From CAUZIR01 sp034421295 (GTDB lineage: Bacteria > Chloroflexota > Dehalococcoidia > Lucifugimonadales > UBA2962): a DNA stretch of 64,000 nucleotides. Position 1 is the first letter of the stretch. Every line of letters begins with the position of its first letter. Below, piece after piece: positions 1 to 9,130 of this stretch. The notes below the pieces were generated by a model that was not told where the DNA came from, searched no databases, and saw nothing but the letters and a program-made list of their open reading frames with translations. The stretch covers positions 1 to 64,000 of the forward strand of contig DAOUKM010000002.1 in the NCBI GenBank assembly GCA_034421295.1, in the 5' to 3' direction. Both the position numbers and the translations under genes were made by a program.

Positions 1-388
<388 letters not shown>

Positions 389-510
389 ACATTGGGGCGC
401 ATCTATTGGTTTGGCACATGACCTCCGGGAATGGGTAAATCCCAAACCGGCGGGAGCGTCTTCTGGATCGACGTCCGGAAGGCGGCGGTTGACGGGATTC
501 GGTTAAACGG

Positions 511-585
<75 letters not shown>

Positions 586-595
586 ACCGAAGGCG

Positions 596-631
596 AAAAA
601 GGGCCCCGGGAGTGCATCCCGGGGCCCTTTT
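596..631 (+). terminator. Rho-independent terminator after the rRNA/tRNA transcript
   Basis: An A-run (596-600) is followed by a perfect GC-rich stem (11 bases GGGCCCCGGGA, loop GTGCA, TCCCGGGGCCC) and then TTTT at 628-631. This is a classical intrinsic terminator 10 bases beyond the CCA end of the initiator tRNA. The A-run on the other side suggests it could also work for transcripts arriving from the opposite direction. Confidence 0.85.
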
Positions 632-735
632 GGTTCTGCCCCGGGCCGGGGGCATTCTCCGGGGCGTCGCCGAATCCCTGCCCACTCGCCGCGAGGTGGC
701 GCCGCCCGGCCGGTTGCCGTATGCTCGGCGGCATC

Positions 736-2121
736 ATGAAGACGCTTGCCGAGGCCGCGGCCCTGATCGAGAGCGGCCGCCTCTCGCCCGTGGAGGCCAC
801 GCGGGAGCTGCTCTCCCGCATCGATACGCTGGACCTGCGGCTCAACAGCTATATCTCGGTCCAGGGCGACCGGGCCCTTGAGCGGGCGAGACAGGCCGAA
901 CGGGAGATCGCATCGGGCGATTACAGGGGACCGCTCCACGGGATTCCCATCGGCGTGAAGGATCTACTCGAGACCGCCGGCACCCGTACGACCGTCGGAT
1001 CCAGGGCGCTGTACGAGTGGATACCCGATCGAGACGCCACCGTGGTGCGCCGCCTCGAGGAGGCCGGCGCGGTGATCCTCGGCAAGCTCAACATGACCGA
1101 GTTCGCCATGGGCTGGTATCACCCGCAGATGCCCGTACCCAAGAACCCCTGGGCCGAGGACAGGTGGTCGGGGGCGTCCTCATCCGGCACCGGAGTGGCG
1201 GTGGCGGCCGGCCTGGCGATGGCCGGAATAGGGTCCGATACCGGCGGATCGATCCGCCTTCCTTCCGCCTGCTGCGGGGTCACCGGGATCAAGCCGACGT
1301 TCGGCATCGTCAGCAGGCACGGGGTGTTCCCCCTCGCCTCTTCGTTCGACACCGTAGGGCCCATGGCAAGGAGCGTGGAAGACGCCGCCATCATGCTTGA
1401 TGCGATGGCGGGATTCGACGCCGCCGACCCCGCCTCGGTGCCCGCCCAGGCCGGAAACTACCGGGCCGCCGTCGGCGCCGATGTGCGCGGGATCAGGGTC
1501 GGCGTCGACGCGTGTTATATCCAGTGCGACTCCGACCCCGATGTGAGCCGGGCGGTTCTGGCCGCCATAGATACCCTCGGCGAACTCGGCGCCGAACTCG
1601 TGGAGGTCGAGATTCCGATCCTTGAGGGTGAGGAGGAGACCTGGCTCACGATAACGTCCGTGGATGCCCTGAACGCGCACCGGGACCTTTATGCCAGGCG
1701 GGCCGAGGACTACGGGCCGTTCGCCCAGCTGCTCGAGCGGGCAAAGGTGACGCGGCCGCAGGACTACGCGCTGGCGAGGGAGCGCGGGCGGAATCTCTCC
1801 GGTCTGCTCCGCCGCGTCTATGAGCGGGTGGACGTAATCGCATGTCCCTCGCTGGCCGTTCTTCCGGTCCCCATCAGTGACGATGGGTCCGGCGACTGGG
1901 AAGGTATGGGCCCGTGGTACCGCTTTACCATCCCATTTAACTTCTCCAGGAACCCCACGATATCGGTGCCCTGCGGCCTGTCGGCTGATGGGCTTCCTGC
2001 CAGCCTGCAGCTGGTGGGGCGTCACTATGACGAGCACTCGATCATAGCTCTGGCCGATGCCTACCAGAAGGCGACGGACTGGCACTCGAAGCATCCACCC
2101 GGGATGGGCGCGGATCGATGA
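736..2121 (+). CDS. Amidase signature family hydrolase (GatA-like fold)
   Basis: A 461-residue cytoplasmic amidase of the amidase-signature family, which hydrolyses C-N amide bonds with a Ser-cisSer-Lys triad. Lys75 lies in GVKDLLE, the cis-serine in the ASSSGTG segment (about Ser149/150), and the nucleophile Ser172 in SDTGGSIR, followed by the conserved GVTGIKPT. Length is normal for the family. The frame is open back into the tRNA, so that extension is not coding; ATG 736 gives a typical N-terminus and ATG 721 (five residues longer) is the alternative. It is unlikely to be the GatA subunit because no gatB or gatC is nearby; substrate unknown. It overlaps the next gene by ATGA, suggesting coupled translation with the reductase and amidohydrolase that follow. 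Confidence 0.88.
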   Translation: MKTLAEAAALIESGRLSPVEATRELLSRIDTLDLRLNSYISVQGDRALERARQAEREIASGDYRGPLHGIPIGVKDLLETAGTRTTVGSRALYEWIPDRDATVVRRLEEAGAVILGKLNMTEFAMGWYHPQMPVPKNPWAEDRWSGASSSGTGVAVAAGLAMAGIGSDTGGSIRLPSACCGVTGIKPTFGIVSRHGVFPLASSFDTVGPMARSVEDAAIMLDAMAGFDAADPASVPAQAGNYRAAVGADVRGIRVGVDACYIQCDSDPDVSRAVLAAIDTLGELGAELVEVEIPILEGEEETWLTITSVDALNAHRDLYARRAEDYGPFAQLLERAKVTRPQDYALARERGRNLSGLLRRVYERVDVIACPSLAVLPVPISDDGSGDWEGMGPWYRFTIPFNFSRNPTISVPCGLSADGLPASLQLVGRHYDEHSIIALADAYQKATDWHSKHPPGMGADR

Positions 2122-3152
2122 GGACCACCCGGATAGGCGACACGGGCGTTCAGTTGACCGAGCTGGGGATAGGGACCGCACCGCACGGAGGTCTTTATTC
2201 CGTGGTCACCGAGGAGATGGCCGTCGGCGCGGTGCATGCGGCGCTGGAGGCGGGATGCAACTACATCGATACCGCCCCTCTTTACGGATACGGCCGGGCG
2301 GAGATGTACCTTTCCGCCGCCCTGGCCGATGTGCCCCCTGACCGCTACGTGGTCTCCACGAAGATAGGCCGGCTCCTCGACCCGGTCGATCCCGCCGTTG
2401 CCGCGAGGGACAAGTTCTTCCTCAACCCCGCGGCCAACACCTTCCACTGGGACTTCAGCCGCGACGGCGTCCGCCGCTCCCTAGAGGACAGCCTGGGCAG
2501 GCTGGGGCTGGACCGGGTGGACGTCCTCTACATTCACATGTTCCCCGACTCGTACGACGAGGTGTTGACCACCGCGTACCCGGCAGTGCGGGAGCTGAAG
2601 GAGGAGGGCGCCGTAAGGGCCATCGGCGTGGGCATTGACTTCGTCGGACCGCTGGTCGAGTTCCTGCGGATCGGCGCCGAGTTCGACCTGTTCATGCTCG
2701 CCGGCAGGTACACGCTCCTTGAGACCTCCGCCCTCGATGAGCTGCTCCCGATGTGCCAGGAAGCCGGCGTCTTCCTCACCCTAGCCGGCCCCTACAACAG
2801 CGGCATACTGGCCGCCGGGCTGGGCGATGAGCTGGGCCCCGGCGCAAAGTACTCATATGAGGACGCTCCGGCGGACGTCCTTGTGCGTGCGCAGAAGATA
2901 AAGGATGTCTGCGACCGGTATCGCGTGCCGCTCAAGGCGGCCGCGCTCCAGTTCGGCACGGCCCATCCGGCCGTAGCGTCCACGGTGCCGGGCGCGCGCA
3001 GCCGCAGAGAGGCGATCGAGAACGCTGAGATGGTGGATCTTCCCATACCGGCGGACCTGTGGACTGAGCTGAAGGAAGAGGGCCTCATCCCGGGCTCGGC
3101 TCCCACGCCGTCCGGGCCGGGCGATTCCGGAGGCGGGGCGACCGGAACTTGA
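2118..3152 (+). CDS. Aldo/keto reductase
   Basis: A 344-residue aldo/keto reductase (NAD(P)H-dependent TIM barrel). The catalytic tetrad is visible: Asp51 and Tyr56 in DTAPLYGYG, Lys82 in STKIG, and His140 in LYIHMFPD. The overall pattern resembles the D-threo-aldose/L-fucose dehydrogenase branch of the family, so a sugar or aldehyde substrate is likely, but this cannot be settled from sequence. The start ATG overlaps the amidase stop by four bases, and its own stop overlaps the TTG of the downstream amidohydrolase, so the three form one translationally coupled operon. The C-terminal 20 residues are Pro/Gly-rich and probably disordered. Confidence 0.9.
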   Translation: MRTTRIGDTGVQLTELGIGTAPHGGLYSVVTEEMAVGAVHAALEAGCNYIDTAPLYGYGRAEMYLSAALADVPPDRYVVSTKIGRLLDPVDPAVAARDKFFLNPAANTFHWDFSRDGVRRSLEDSLGRLGLDRVDVLYIHMFPDSYDEVLTTAYPAVRELKEEGAVRAIGVGIDFVGPLVEFLRIGAEFDLFMLAGRYTLLETSALDELLPMCQEAGVFLTLAGPYNSGILAAGLGDELGPGAKYSYEDAPADVLVRAQKIKDVCDRYRVPLKAAALQFGTAHPAVASTVPGARSRREAIENAEMVDLPIPADLWTELKEEGLIPGSAPTPSGPGDSGGGATGT

Positions 3153-4294
3153 GGCTCGACGAAATACCGCTGGTCGATAACCATTGCCATCCCATGCACC
3201 GGGAGCAATGCCTCGGGGCGGAGACGTACCGCAGCTACTACAGCGAGAGCTCCGAACCGGCGATGATGGCCGGACACGTCCAGCACACGGCTGGCTACAT
3301 GACGTCGCTGCGCCTGATGGCCGAGCTCCTGGGCATCCCATCGGAAAGCTCCGAGGACGAGATTCTGTCGTCGCGGTCAGCGCTGGGGCTCGAGGGGATA
3401 ACCTGCCTTTCGCTCGAGCGAAGCAACACCGCGGCCGTGATCATGGACCACGGCTTTCCTGTGGATGCGGCGCTCAGCTATGACGAGACCGAGGCCGTTG
3501 TGGCCGGAGCCGGCTGTCAGATGCGGCGGGTCTGGCGCCTTGAGCTGATCTTCGAGCGACTCTTTACCGGTTCGGACAGTCTGGACCAGGTTGTGGACGG
3601 CCTGGCCGACGAGCTCTCCGGCCTGCGCTCCAAGAGGGTGTATGGCCTCAAGAGCGTGTCGGCGTACCGGAGCGGGCTTGCCATTCAGCCCACCTCCCGC
3701 CAGCAGGCGGCCGCTGCGTTCGAGGCGGACAAGAGAGCCCACGAGGCGGGGGGAGGGAGCTACCGGATAGAGAACAAGCCGCTGGAGGACTACCTGACGA
3801 GGATAGCGCTCAAGATGGCGGCAGAGCAGGGTATACCGGTGCAGTTCCACACCGCGTTCGGCGATACCGACGCCGACATGATCGCCGCGAACCCGCTGCA
3901 GCTGCGCTCGGTGTTTGAGGATGCCGCCTTCGCCGATGCTCCCATAGTGATGCTGCACTGCTTTCCCTTCATCCGGGAGGCGGCCTACCTGGCACACGTC
4001 TACGGCAACGCCTACTTCGACCTTTCCTACACCGTGCCCGTGACGGGCCACTACGCGTACAGGGTCTACGAGGACGCCCTGAGCATCGCCCCCTCTACAA
4101 AGATCCTGTACGGGTCCGACGCGCCGGGCATTCCGGACTTCTTCTGGCTGGCCGGCGTTGTGCATCGGCGTGCCCTGGGCAGGGTGCTAGACGGATGGTT
4201 GGCCGACGGCCTGTCGACTACCCAGGCCGAGTCGGTGGCTCGAAACGTGTCCTATCGCAACGCCGCCGCCCTCTACAGGGTCGACCTGCCCTGA
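3149..4294 (+). CDS. Amidohydrolase family protein (amidohydrolase_2 type)
   Basis: A 381-residue metal-dependent hydrolase of the amidohydrolase superfamily. The HxH metal motif is at the N-terminus (NHCHPM, His12 and His14), a further His is in VQFHTAFGD, another in MLHCFPF, and the late Asp is in LYGSDAPG around residue 325, preceding an FFW segment. The pattern resembles the FluG N-terminal/amidohydrolase_2 group, whose members act as hydrolases or decarboxylases on carboxylate or amide substrates. The TTG start overlaps the TGA of the upstream reductase (TTGA). With the amidase and reductase it probably forms a small catabolic pathway; the substrate is not inferable. Confidence 0.8.
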   Translation: MRLDEIPLVDNHCHPMHREQCLGAETYRSYYSESSEPAMMAGHVQHTAGYMTSLRLMAELLGIPSESSEDEILSSRSALGLEGITCLSLERSNTAAVIMDHGFPVDAALSYDETEAVVAGAGCQMRRVWRLELIFERLFTGSDSLDQVVDGLADELSGLRSKRVYGLKSVSAYRSGLAIQPTSRQQAAAAFEADKRAHEAGGGSYRIENKPLEDYLTRIALKMAAEQGIPVQFHTAFGDTDADMIAANPLQLRSVFEDAAFADAPIVMLHCFPFIREAAYLAHVYGNAYFDLSYTVPVTGHYAYRVYEDALSIAPSTKILYGSDAPGIPDFFWLAGVVHRRALGRVLDGWLADGLSTTQAESVARNVSYRNAAALYRVDLP

Positions 4295-4392
4295 GCAGTT
4301 CAGGGCGAGCCCACCCGTGCCGCCCGCCGTGCCGCCGCCCTGATCCTGCCCAAACAGGATCGGCCACCGAGTATTCGGTCCGCGAGGCGCTA

Positions 4393-4401
4393 TGCTATAC
4401 T
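4393..4401 (+). promoter_or_regulatory. Extended -10 promoter element upstream of argJ
   Basis: TGCTATACT is a TGn-extended -10 box. The implied start site near 4408 leaves a leader of about 50 bases before the argJ GTG at 4458. The candidate -35 (TTCGGT at 4374-4379) is weak, as expected when the extended -10 compensates. A 7-bp inverted repeat (GATCCTG/CAGGATC, 4342-4361) lies just upstream and could be an operator; this is only a possibility. Confidence 0.55.
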
Positions 4402-4457
4402 CGATCTTTGCGTCCGTGTGGATGTAGACTGCTTAAGACCAAATTGGAGACCCATTT

Positions 4458-5684
4458 GTGACGGCGACAATGAAGTTGATACGCGGAGGCGGAGTGACCT
4501 CCGCAATGGGCTTTCTGGCAGGCGGAACCTACGCCGGACTCAAGACGCCGGAAGAGGGTGTGCTCGATCTCGGCATACTCCTCTCGGAACGGCCCGCCGC
4601 CCTTGCCGCGACCTTCACCACCAATTCCGTAGTTTCTCCGTCGGTGACCCTGAGCAGGGCACGGTCGAAGTCCGGGAAGGCCCGCGCGGTGGTCGCGAAC
4701 AGCGGCTGTGCAAACTGCTGCGTCGGAGAGCAGGGGCTGGCCGACGCGACCGAGATGGCAGCCCTGGCTGCCGGCCACATCGGTGTCGATGCCGGGCAGG
4801 TGATGGTGTGCAGCACCGGCGTGATCGGCGTCGAACTGCCGATGGCGCTGATCCGCCAGAACATCGGCAACATTCAGCTCGGTGCCGGGGGCGGCGGGGA
4901 TTTTGCAAGGTCGATAATGACGACCGACACCCGCCCCAAGGAGATCGCCGTCTCATTTGAGTCGGGCGGTTCCGGCGGGCGCAGGATCACGGTGGGAGGC
5001 GCGGCCAAGGGTGTGGGGATGATCCACCCCAACATGGCGACCATGCTCTGCTTTGTGTCCACGGACGCCCCCGTGCATCAGCCGTTCCTTCAGGAGTCGC
5101 TCACCGCTGCAGTCGATGCCTCCTTCAACATGATCGACGTTGACGGCGACCAGAGCACCAACGACACCGTGCTGCTCATGGCGAACGGTGTGGCGGGGGG
5201 CGCGGAGATCGCGGCGGGGACGGCGGACGCGGACGACTTCAGAGCGGCGCTGGGCCACGTCTGCACGGAGCTGGCCAAGGAGCTTGTCCGGGATGCCGAG
5301 GGGGCGCAGCGGTTGATGGAGGTCGTCGTGCGCGGGGCGGGCTCCCTGAGGGACGCGCGCCTTGCGGCAAGGGAGATCGCCGGCTCGATGCTGGTAAAGG
5401 CGATGCTTCACGGCAGGGATCCAAACTGGGGCAGGATGATGATGGCCCTGGGAAAGAGCGGCGCGGCCATAGAGGAGTCCAGGATCGACATGTTCATAAA
5501 CGAGATACAGATCGTGCATCAGGGTATGGCTATCTCGTTCTTCAAGGATGCGGTGGTCAGCGCGATGGGCGCGCCCGAAGTGCAGCTGGGCATTGACCTC
5601 AACCTGGGTGAGGAGACCGCGACGGCCTGGGGCTGCGACCTTACGGAGGAGTACGTGATCTTCAACTCCGCGTACACGACCTGA
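4458..5684 (+). CDS. argJ: Glutamate N-acetyltransferase / amino-acid acetyltransferase ArgJ
   Basis: ArgJ (408 residues) transfers the acetyl group from N-acetylornithine to glutamate, and in bifunctional forms also acetylates glutamate from acetyl-CoA, closing the acetyl cycle of arginine biosynthesis. The family's autoproteolysis site is clear: HPNMATMLC, with cleavage expected between Ala194 and Thr195, Thr195 being the nucleophile of the beta chain. Also conserved are NSGCAN near residue 81, CSTGVIG near 118 and the C-terminal GRDPNWGR. Start is GTG 4458, with ATG 4470 as alternative. It opens the arg cluster behind an extended -10 promoter and ends one base before argB. argC and argF are not in the window. 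Confidence 0.95.
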   Translation: MTATMKLIRGGGVTSAMGFLAGGTYAGLKTPEEGVLDLGILLSERPAALAATFTTNSVVSPSVTLSRARSKSGKARAVVANSGCANCCVGEQGLADATEMAALAAGHIGVDAGQVMVCSTGVIGVELPMALIRQNIGNIQLGAGGGGDFARSIMTTDTRPKEIAVSFESGGSGGRRITVGGAAKGVGMIHPNMATMLCFVSTDAPVHQPFLQESLTAAVDASFNMIDVDGDQSTNDTVLLMANGVAGGAEIAAGTADADDFRAALGHVCTELAKELVRDAEGAQRLMEVVVRGAGSLRDARLAAREIAGSMLVKAMLHGRDPNWGRMMMALGKSGAAIEESRIDMFINEIQIVHQGMAISFFKDAVVSAMGAPEVQLGIDLNLGEETATAWGCDLTEEYVIFNSAYTT

Positions 5685-5685
5685 G

Positions 5686-6576
5686 ATGCAGCACAGGTTG
5701 TCACTTTCTCTGGCCTCCGGGACCTCCGACGACGCGCACTCACACGCCGGCCCCGCCCGCTCCGAGCGGAAGGCGGGATCGGGGTCCGGCCCCATGGTGC
5801 TCGTCAAGATCGGGGGAAGTACCCTCGGAACCAACGACACCACGATCGCCGACATAGTGGACCTTCAGCGGCGGGGGGTCCGGCCGGTGATCGTTCACGG
5901 CGGCGGCAGGATAATCACCGAGTGGCTTGAGCGCCAGGGGATCAGGCCCAGGTTCATAAGAGGCCTCAGGGTCACCGACGAGCGGACCCTGGACGTCGTC
6001 GTGGCCGTACTGACGGGCCTGGTCAATAAATCGATCGTGGGAGATATCCTCGCGCTCGGGGGAAGGGCCGTGGGTCTGTCGGGCGTCGACGGCGGCACAC
6101 TGCGCGCCGAGAACGACAGGCCCGAGCTGGGGCACGTGGGGCGGGTAACCGCTGTGGACCCGTCCACCGTCGTCGATCTGGCGTCGGCCGGTCTCATACC
6201 GGTCGTAGCGCCCGTCGCTCTCAATGCCGGGGCCTCCGGGCCAGGGATGCTCAACGTCAACGCGGATCTTGCGGCCGGGGAGATCGCCGCCGCGCTCGGG
6301 GCCGACCGGCTCATCATGCTGACCGACGTGCCCGGGGTGCTCGATTCGTCCAGGCGGCTCATCCCCCGGCTGACCGAGAGGCAGGCCAGGGGACTGATGG
6401 ACTCGCGCATCGTGGCCGGGGGCATGATCCCCAAGCTCGAGGCCTGCATCTCGGCCCTCAAGACCGTGTCCATGGCCCACATCGTCGACGGCCGCAGACC
6501 TCACGTGCTGCTCGAGAGCGTCTCGACCGACGATGATCCCCACGGTGCGAGCTCGATCGGCACCCGTGTAGGCTAG
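5686..6576 (+). CDS. argB: Acetylglutamate kinase
   Basis: ArgB phosphorylates N-acetylglutamate in the second step of arginine synthesis. The amino-acid kinase fold shows the start motif VLVKIGGSTLG, the substrate loop VIVHGGG, the NVNADLAAGEIA segment and MLTDVPGVL, then GGMIPKL near the end. Translated from the first ATG (5686) it has 296 residues, but the family usually starts just before the K-GG strand, which here is Met37 (ATG 5794). The 36-residue Ser/His/Arg-rich front could be non-coding or an extension. It follows argJ after one base, suggesting translational coupling; the gap of about 100 bases to argD carries its own -10 box. Confidence 0.93.
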   Translation: MQHRLSLSLASGTSDDAHSHAGPARSERKAGSGSGPMVLVKIGGSTLGTNDTTIADIVDLQRRGVRPVIVHGGGRIITEWLERQGIRPRFIRGLRVTDERTLDVVVAVLTGLVNKSIVGDILALGGRAVGLSGVDGGTLRAENDRPELGHVGRVTAVDPSTVVDLASAGLIPVVAPVALNAGASGPGMLNVNADLAAGEIAAALGADRLIMLTDVPGVLDSSRRLIPRLTERQARGLMDSRIVAGGMIPKLEACISALKTVSMAHIVDGRRPHVLLESVSTDDDPHGASSIGTRVG

Positions 6577-6637
6577 GGCGCCCGGGCCGGTGCAGCCAGC
6601 CGGCCGGCGAGGCGGCGCGCTCGCGGCCTTGCGGGAA

Positions 6638-6643
6638 TATACT
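6638..6643 (+). promoter_or_regulatory. Candidate -10 box upstream of argD
   Basis: TATACT, 32 bases before the argD ATG, sits in an AT-rich patch within an otherwise very GC-rich gap after argB. No convincing -35 is visible. It suggests that argD-argG can be transcribed separately from argJ-argB. Confidence 0.4.
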
Positions 6644-6675
6644 TTCGTTCAAACAGCAATCTGGAGTGTGAACAA

Positions 6676-7863
6676 ATGACCGACTACAGGGCCATGGAGT
6701 CCAAGTACTACATGCATGTCGTCAACAGGCAGCCCGTGGTGATCGTACGCGGCGAAGGCACCCGCGTGTGGGACGATCAGGGCAAGGAATATCTGGACTT
6801 TACGGCAGGCTGGGCGGTCAACAACGTCGGCCACGCCAATCACGCCATGGCCGAGGCGATAGCCTCCCAGGCGCGCACCCTGCTTCAGACCTCGAACCAG
6901 TTCTTCACCGTTCCCCAGCTCGAGCTGGCAGAGGCGCTCATCGAGAACAGCGTCCTTGACAAGGTCTTTTTCTGTAACAGCGGGGCCGAGGCCAATGAGG
7001 GTGCCGTCAAGCTGGCCCGCAAGTGGGGCCGCATAAACAAGAGCGGACCCGGAGAGATAATCACCGCATACAACTCCTTCCACGGCCGAACCATGAACAT
7101 GGTGGCGGCGACCGCTCAGCCAAAGTACCAGGAGGCGTGGTCGCCGGTGCCGGTTGGATTCGTGCACGTGGACTTCGGGGACCTTGACCAGATAAGGGCG
7201 GCCACCGGCGAAGAGACGGTCGCCGTGATGCTCGAGCCCATCCAGAGCGAGGGAGGCGTCAACATCCCGGATCAGGGCTACCTTCCGGGCGTGCGCGCCT
7301 GGTGCGATGAGAAGGACCTTTTGCTGATCCTGGACGAGGTGACGACCGGGCTCGGCCGACTGGGCACGCTGTTCGGCTACGAGGCCTTCGGCGTCGAGCC
7401 CGACGTTGTCACGCTGGCCAAGGGTCTGGGCGGCGGCGTGCCCATCGGCGCATTTCTCTGCAACGAGCGGGCCAACGTCCTTGAGCCGGGCGACCACGGT
7501 TCGACATTTGGAGGCAACGCCCTCACCTGTGCTGCCGCCAATGCGTCGACCCGCTACCTGATCGACAACAACGTCTCGGAAAACGCTGCACAGGTGGGCG
7601 GCTACCTTATGTCCAGGCTCGAAGGGCTGCGCTCCAAGCACGAGATAATCTCCAATGTCAGGGGCATGGGCTGCCTTGTGGGCGTGGAGTTCTCGGCCGA
7701 CATCGCCGCCTCCCTGCTGCCTTCCTGCAACGACAACGGCCTGCTGCTGAATGTGACCCGGCCCAACCTTGTCAGGTGGCTTCCCCCGCTGACCGTGACC
7801 AGGGAGGAGGTCGACGAGGCGGTAGATCGGTTCGAGCGGGCGCTCGACGCATCCAAGGCCTGA
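6676..7863 (+). CDS. argD: Acetylornithine aminotransferase
   Basis: A class III PLP-dependent aminotransferase of 395 residues, matching ArgD length. It interconverts N-acetylglutamate semialdehyde and N-acetylornithine; many ArgD enzymes also act on succinyl-diaminopimelate. Visible motifs: FCNSGAEANEGAVKLAR (PLP phosphate site), NSFHGRT, the LILDEVTTGLGR segment with the PLP-binding Asp, and the Schiff-base Lys249 in TLAKGLGGG. The specific ArgD call rests on its place between argB and argG, since the fold alone would allow other ornithine-type aminotransferases. A weak purine-rich site (TGGAGTGTG) precedes the ATG. The next gene starts seven bases later. Confidence 0.93.
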   Translation: MTDYRAMESKYYMHVVNRQPVVIVRGEGTRVWDDQGKEYLDFTAGWAVNNVGHANHAMAEAIASQARTLLQTSNQFFTVPQLELAEALIENSVLDKVFFCNSGAEANEGAVKLARKWGRINKSGPGEIITAYNSFHGRTMNMVAATAQPKYQEAWSPVPVGFVHVDFGDLDQIRAATGEETVAVMLEPIQSEGGVNIPDQGYLPGVRAWCDEKDLLLILDEVTTGLGRLGTLFGYEAFGVEPDVVTLAKGLGGGVPIGAFLCNERANVLEPGDHGSTFGGNALTCAAANASTRYLIDNNVSENAAQVGGYLMSRLEGLRSKHEIISNVRGMGCLVGVEFSADIAASLLPSCNDNGLLLNVTRPNLVRWLPPLTVTREEVDEAVDRFERALDASKA

Positions 7864-7869
7864 GACGCC

Positions 7870-9123
7870 ATGAACTGGAGGGAACTGGCCGACCGCGGGA
7901 TCACGGTCTTCGGCGGAGCGGTCTCTGGCGGTCTGGACAGCTGCACCGTTACCCACTGGCTGAGCGAGCGCGGGGTCGATGTACAGGCCTTTACGGTCGA
8001 TCTGGGACAGCCTGACGAGGAGAGCCTATCCGCCGTGGCGGAGCGAATGCTGGCCTGCGGGGCGTCCAGGGCCGACGTGATCGACGGAAGGGCGGCCCTG
8101 GCCGAGGCCGGGCTGAAGGTGGTGCAGGCCCAGGCGCGGTACGAGGGGGGCTACTGGAACACCACCGGGATAGCCCGACCCGTCACCGTCGCCGCCATCG
8201 TGCCGGAGCTGCGGGAAAGGGACATCGGCGTGATGTTCCACGGGGCGACCGGCCGGGGCAACGACCAGGTGCGCTTTCAGATCGGCGCGAACATGCTGGA
8301 GCCAGGGTTACAGGTCTACGCGCCGTGGCGCGACCCCGAGTTCGTCAAGGCCTTCCCGGGCAGGCGGCAGATGCTCGATTACTGCGAGGACAATGGCCTT
8401 CCGATAAGGCCGAGGCGTGAGTCGCGGTACTCGACGGACGCCAACTTCCTGGGTCTGACACACGAGGCGGGAGACCTTGAGGACGTTTCCATTCCTCCGA
8501 CCTTTGTCGAGCCGGGCATGGGCGTGTTCGCCCGCGGCGCCCCGGACGCCGCAGAGTCGGTCAGCGTCCGCTGGGAGGAAGGCAGACCGGTGGCGATAGG
8601 CGGCGCGAGGATGGACCTTGCCGGGATAATCGCCGAGTCCAACAGGCTCGGTGGCCGGCACGGGGTGGGCATCGGGATACACACGGTGGAAAACCGGTTC
8701 GTAGGGGTCAAGTCCAGGGGCATCTACGAGTCGCCGGGGATGGAACTGCTGGGGCGATGCTACGAGTACCTCCTCCAGATGGTTCTGGACCGGCGGGCCC
8801 GCCTGCTCTACGAGCACCTGTCGGCGACGATCTCGACCCAGATATACGAGGGCTACTGGTTCGACGTGGCAACGACCTCAGCGCTCGCCGCGCTGGAGCC
8901 GATGACGAGACTGGCCACCGGGGAGGTCACGGTGGGCCTGTACAAGGGATCGGTCTCGTTCGAGTCCGCCGGGGACGTGCCCCATTCCCTTTACACCGAT
9001 GACTCGTCCATGGAGGCGGAGGGGGACTACGACCACCTGGATGCCGAGGGATTCCTCAGGGTGCACGGCGTCGCCGCTAAGAACTACGGCAGCAGGCAGT
9101 TCCCCCTGGCCGGGAGGAGGTAG
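7870..9123 (+). CDS. argG: Argininosuccinate synthase
   Basis: ArgG condenses citrulline and aspartate using ATP. The N-type ATP pyrophosphatase loop is at residues 19-24 (SGGLDS), and the GATGRGNDQVRF segment, which binds citrulline/aspartate, lies near residue 120. The second half contains the GIHTVENRFVGVKSRG stretch typical of the family. At 417 residues it has the normal length. Seven bases separate it from argD, and the acyl-CoA dehydrogenase start follows after another seven, so these genes are likely cotranscribed. Confidence 0.95.
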   Translation: MNWRELADRGITVFGGAVSGGLDSCTVTHWLSERGVDVQAFTVDLGQPDEESLSAVAERMLACGASRADVIDGRAALAEAGLKVVQAQARYEGGYWNTTGIARPVTVAAIVPELRERDIGVMFHGATGRGNDQVRFQIGANMLEPGLQVYAPWRDPEFVKAFPGRRQMLDYCEDNGLPIRPRRESRYSTDANFLGLTHEAGDLEDVSIPPTFVEPGMGVFARGAPDAAESVSVRWEEGRPVAIGGARMDLAGIIAESNRLGGRHGVGIGIHTVENRFVGVKSRGIYESPGMELLGRCYEYLLQMVLDRRARLLYEHLSATISTQIYEGYWFDVATTSALAALEPMTRLATGEVTVGLYKGSVSFESAGDVPHSLYTDDSSMEAEGDYDHLDAEGFLRVHGVAAKNYGSRQFPLAGRR

Positions 9124-9130
9124 CAATCCG

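Noticed and set aside
389..510. 5S rRNA after 23S
   Set aside because: No conserved 5S loop sequences and no closing stem were found by eye.
1180..2181. Long minus-strand frame opposite the amidase
   Set aside because: Shadow of a high-GC gene; Arg/Gly/His-rich translation without motifs. The same applies to other long antisense frames, for example 41430-42797, 42897-44087 and 45951-47177.
4342..4361. Inverted repeat GATCCTG/CAGGATC as an ArgR operator or riboswitch
   Set aside because: It does not match the ArgR box and is too short to be a riboswitch; left as a note in the promoter entry.
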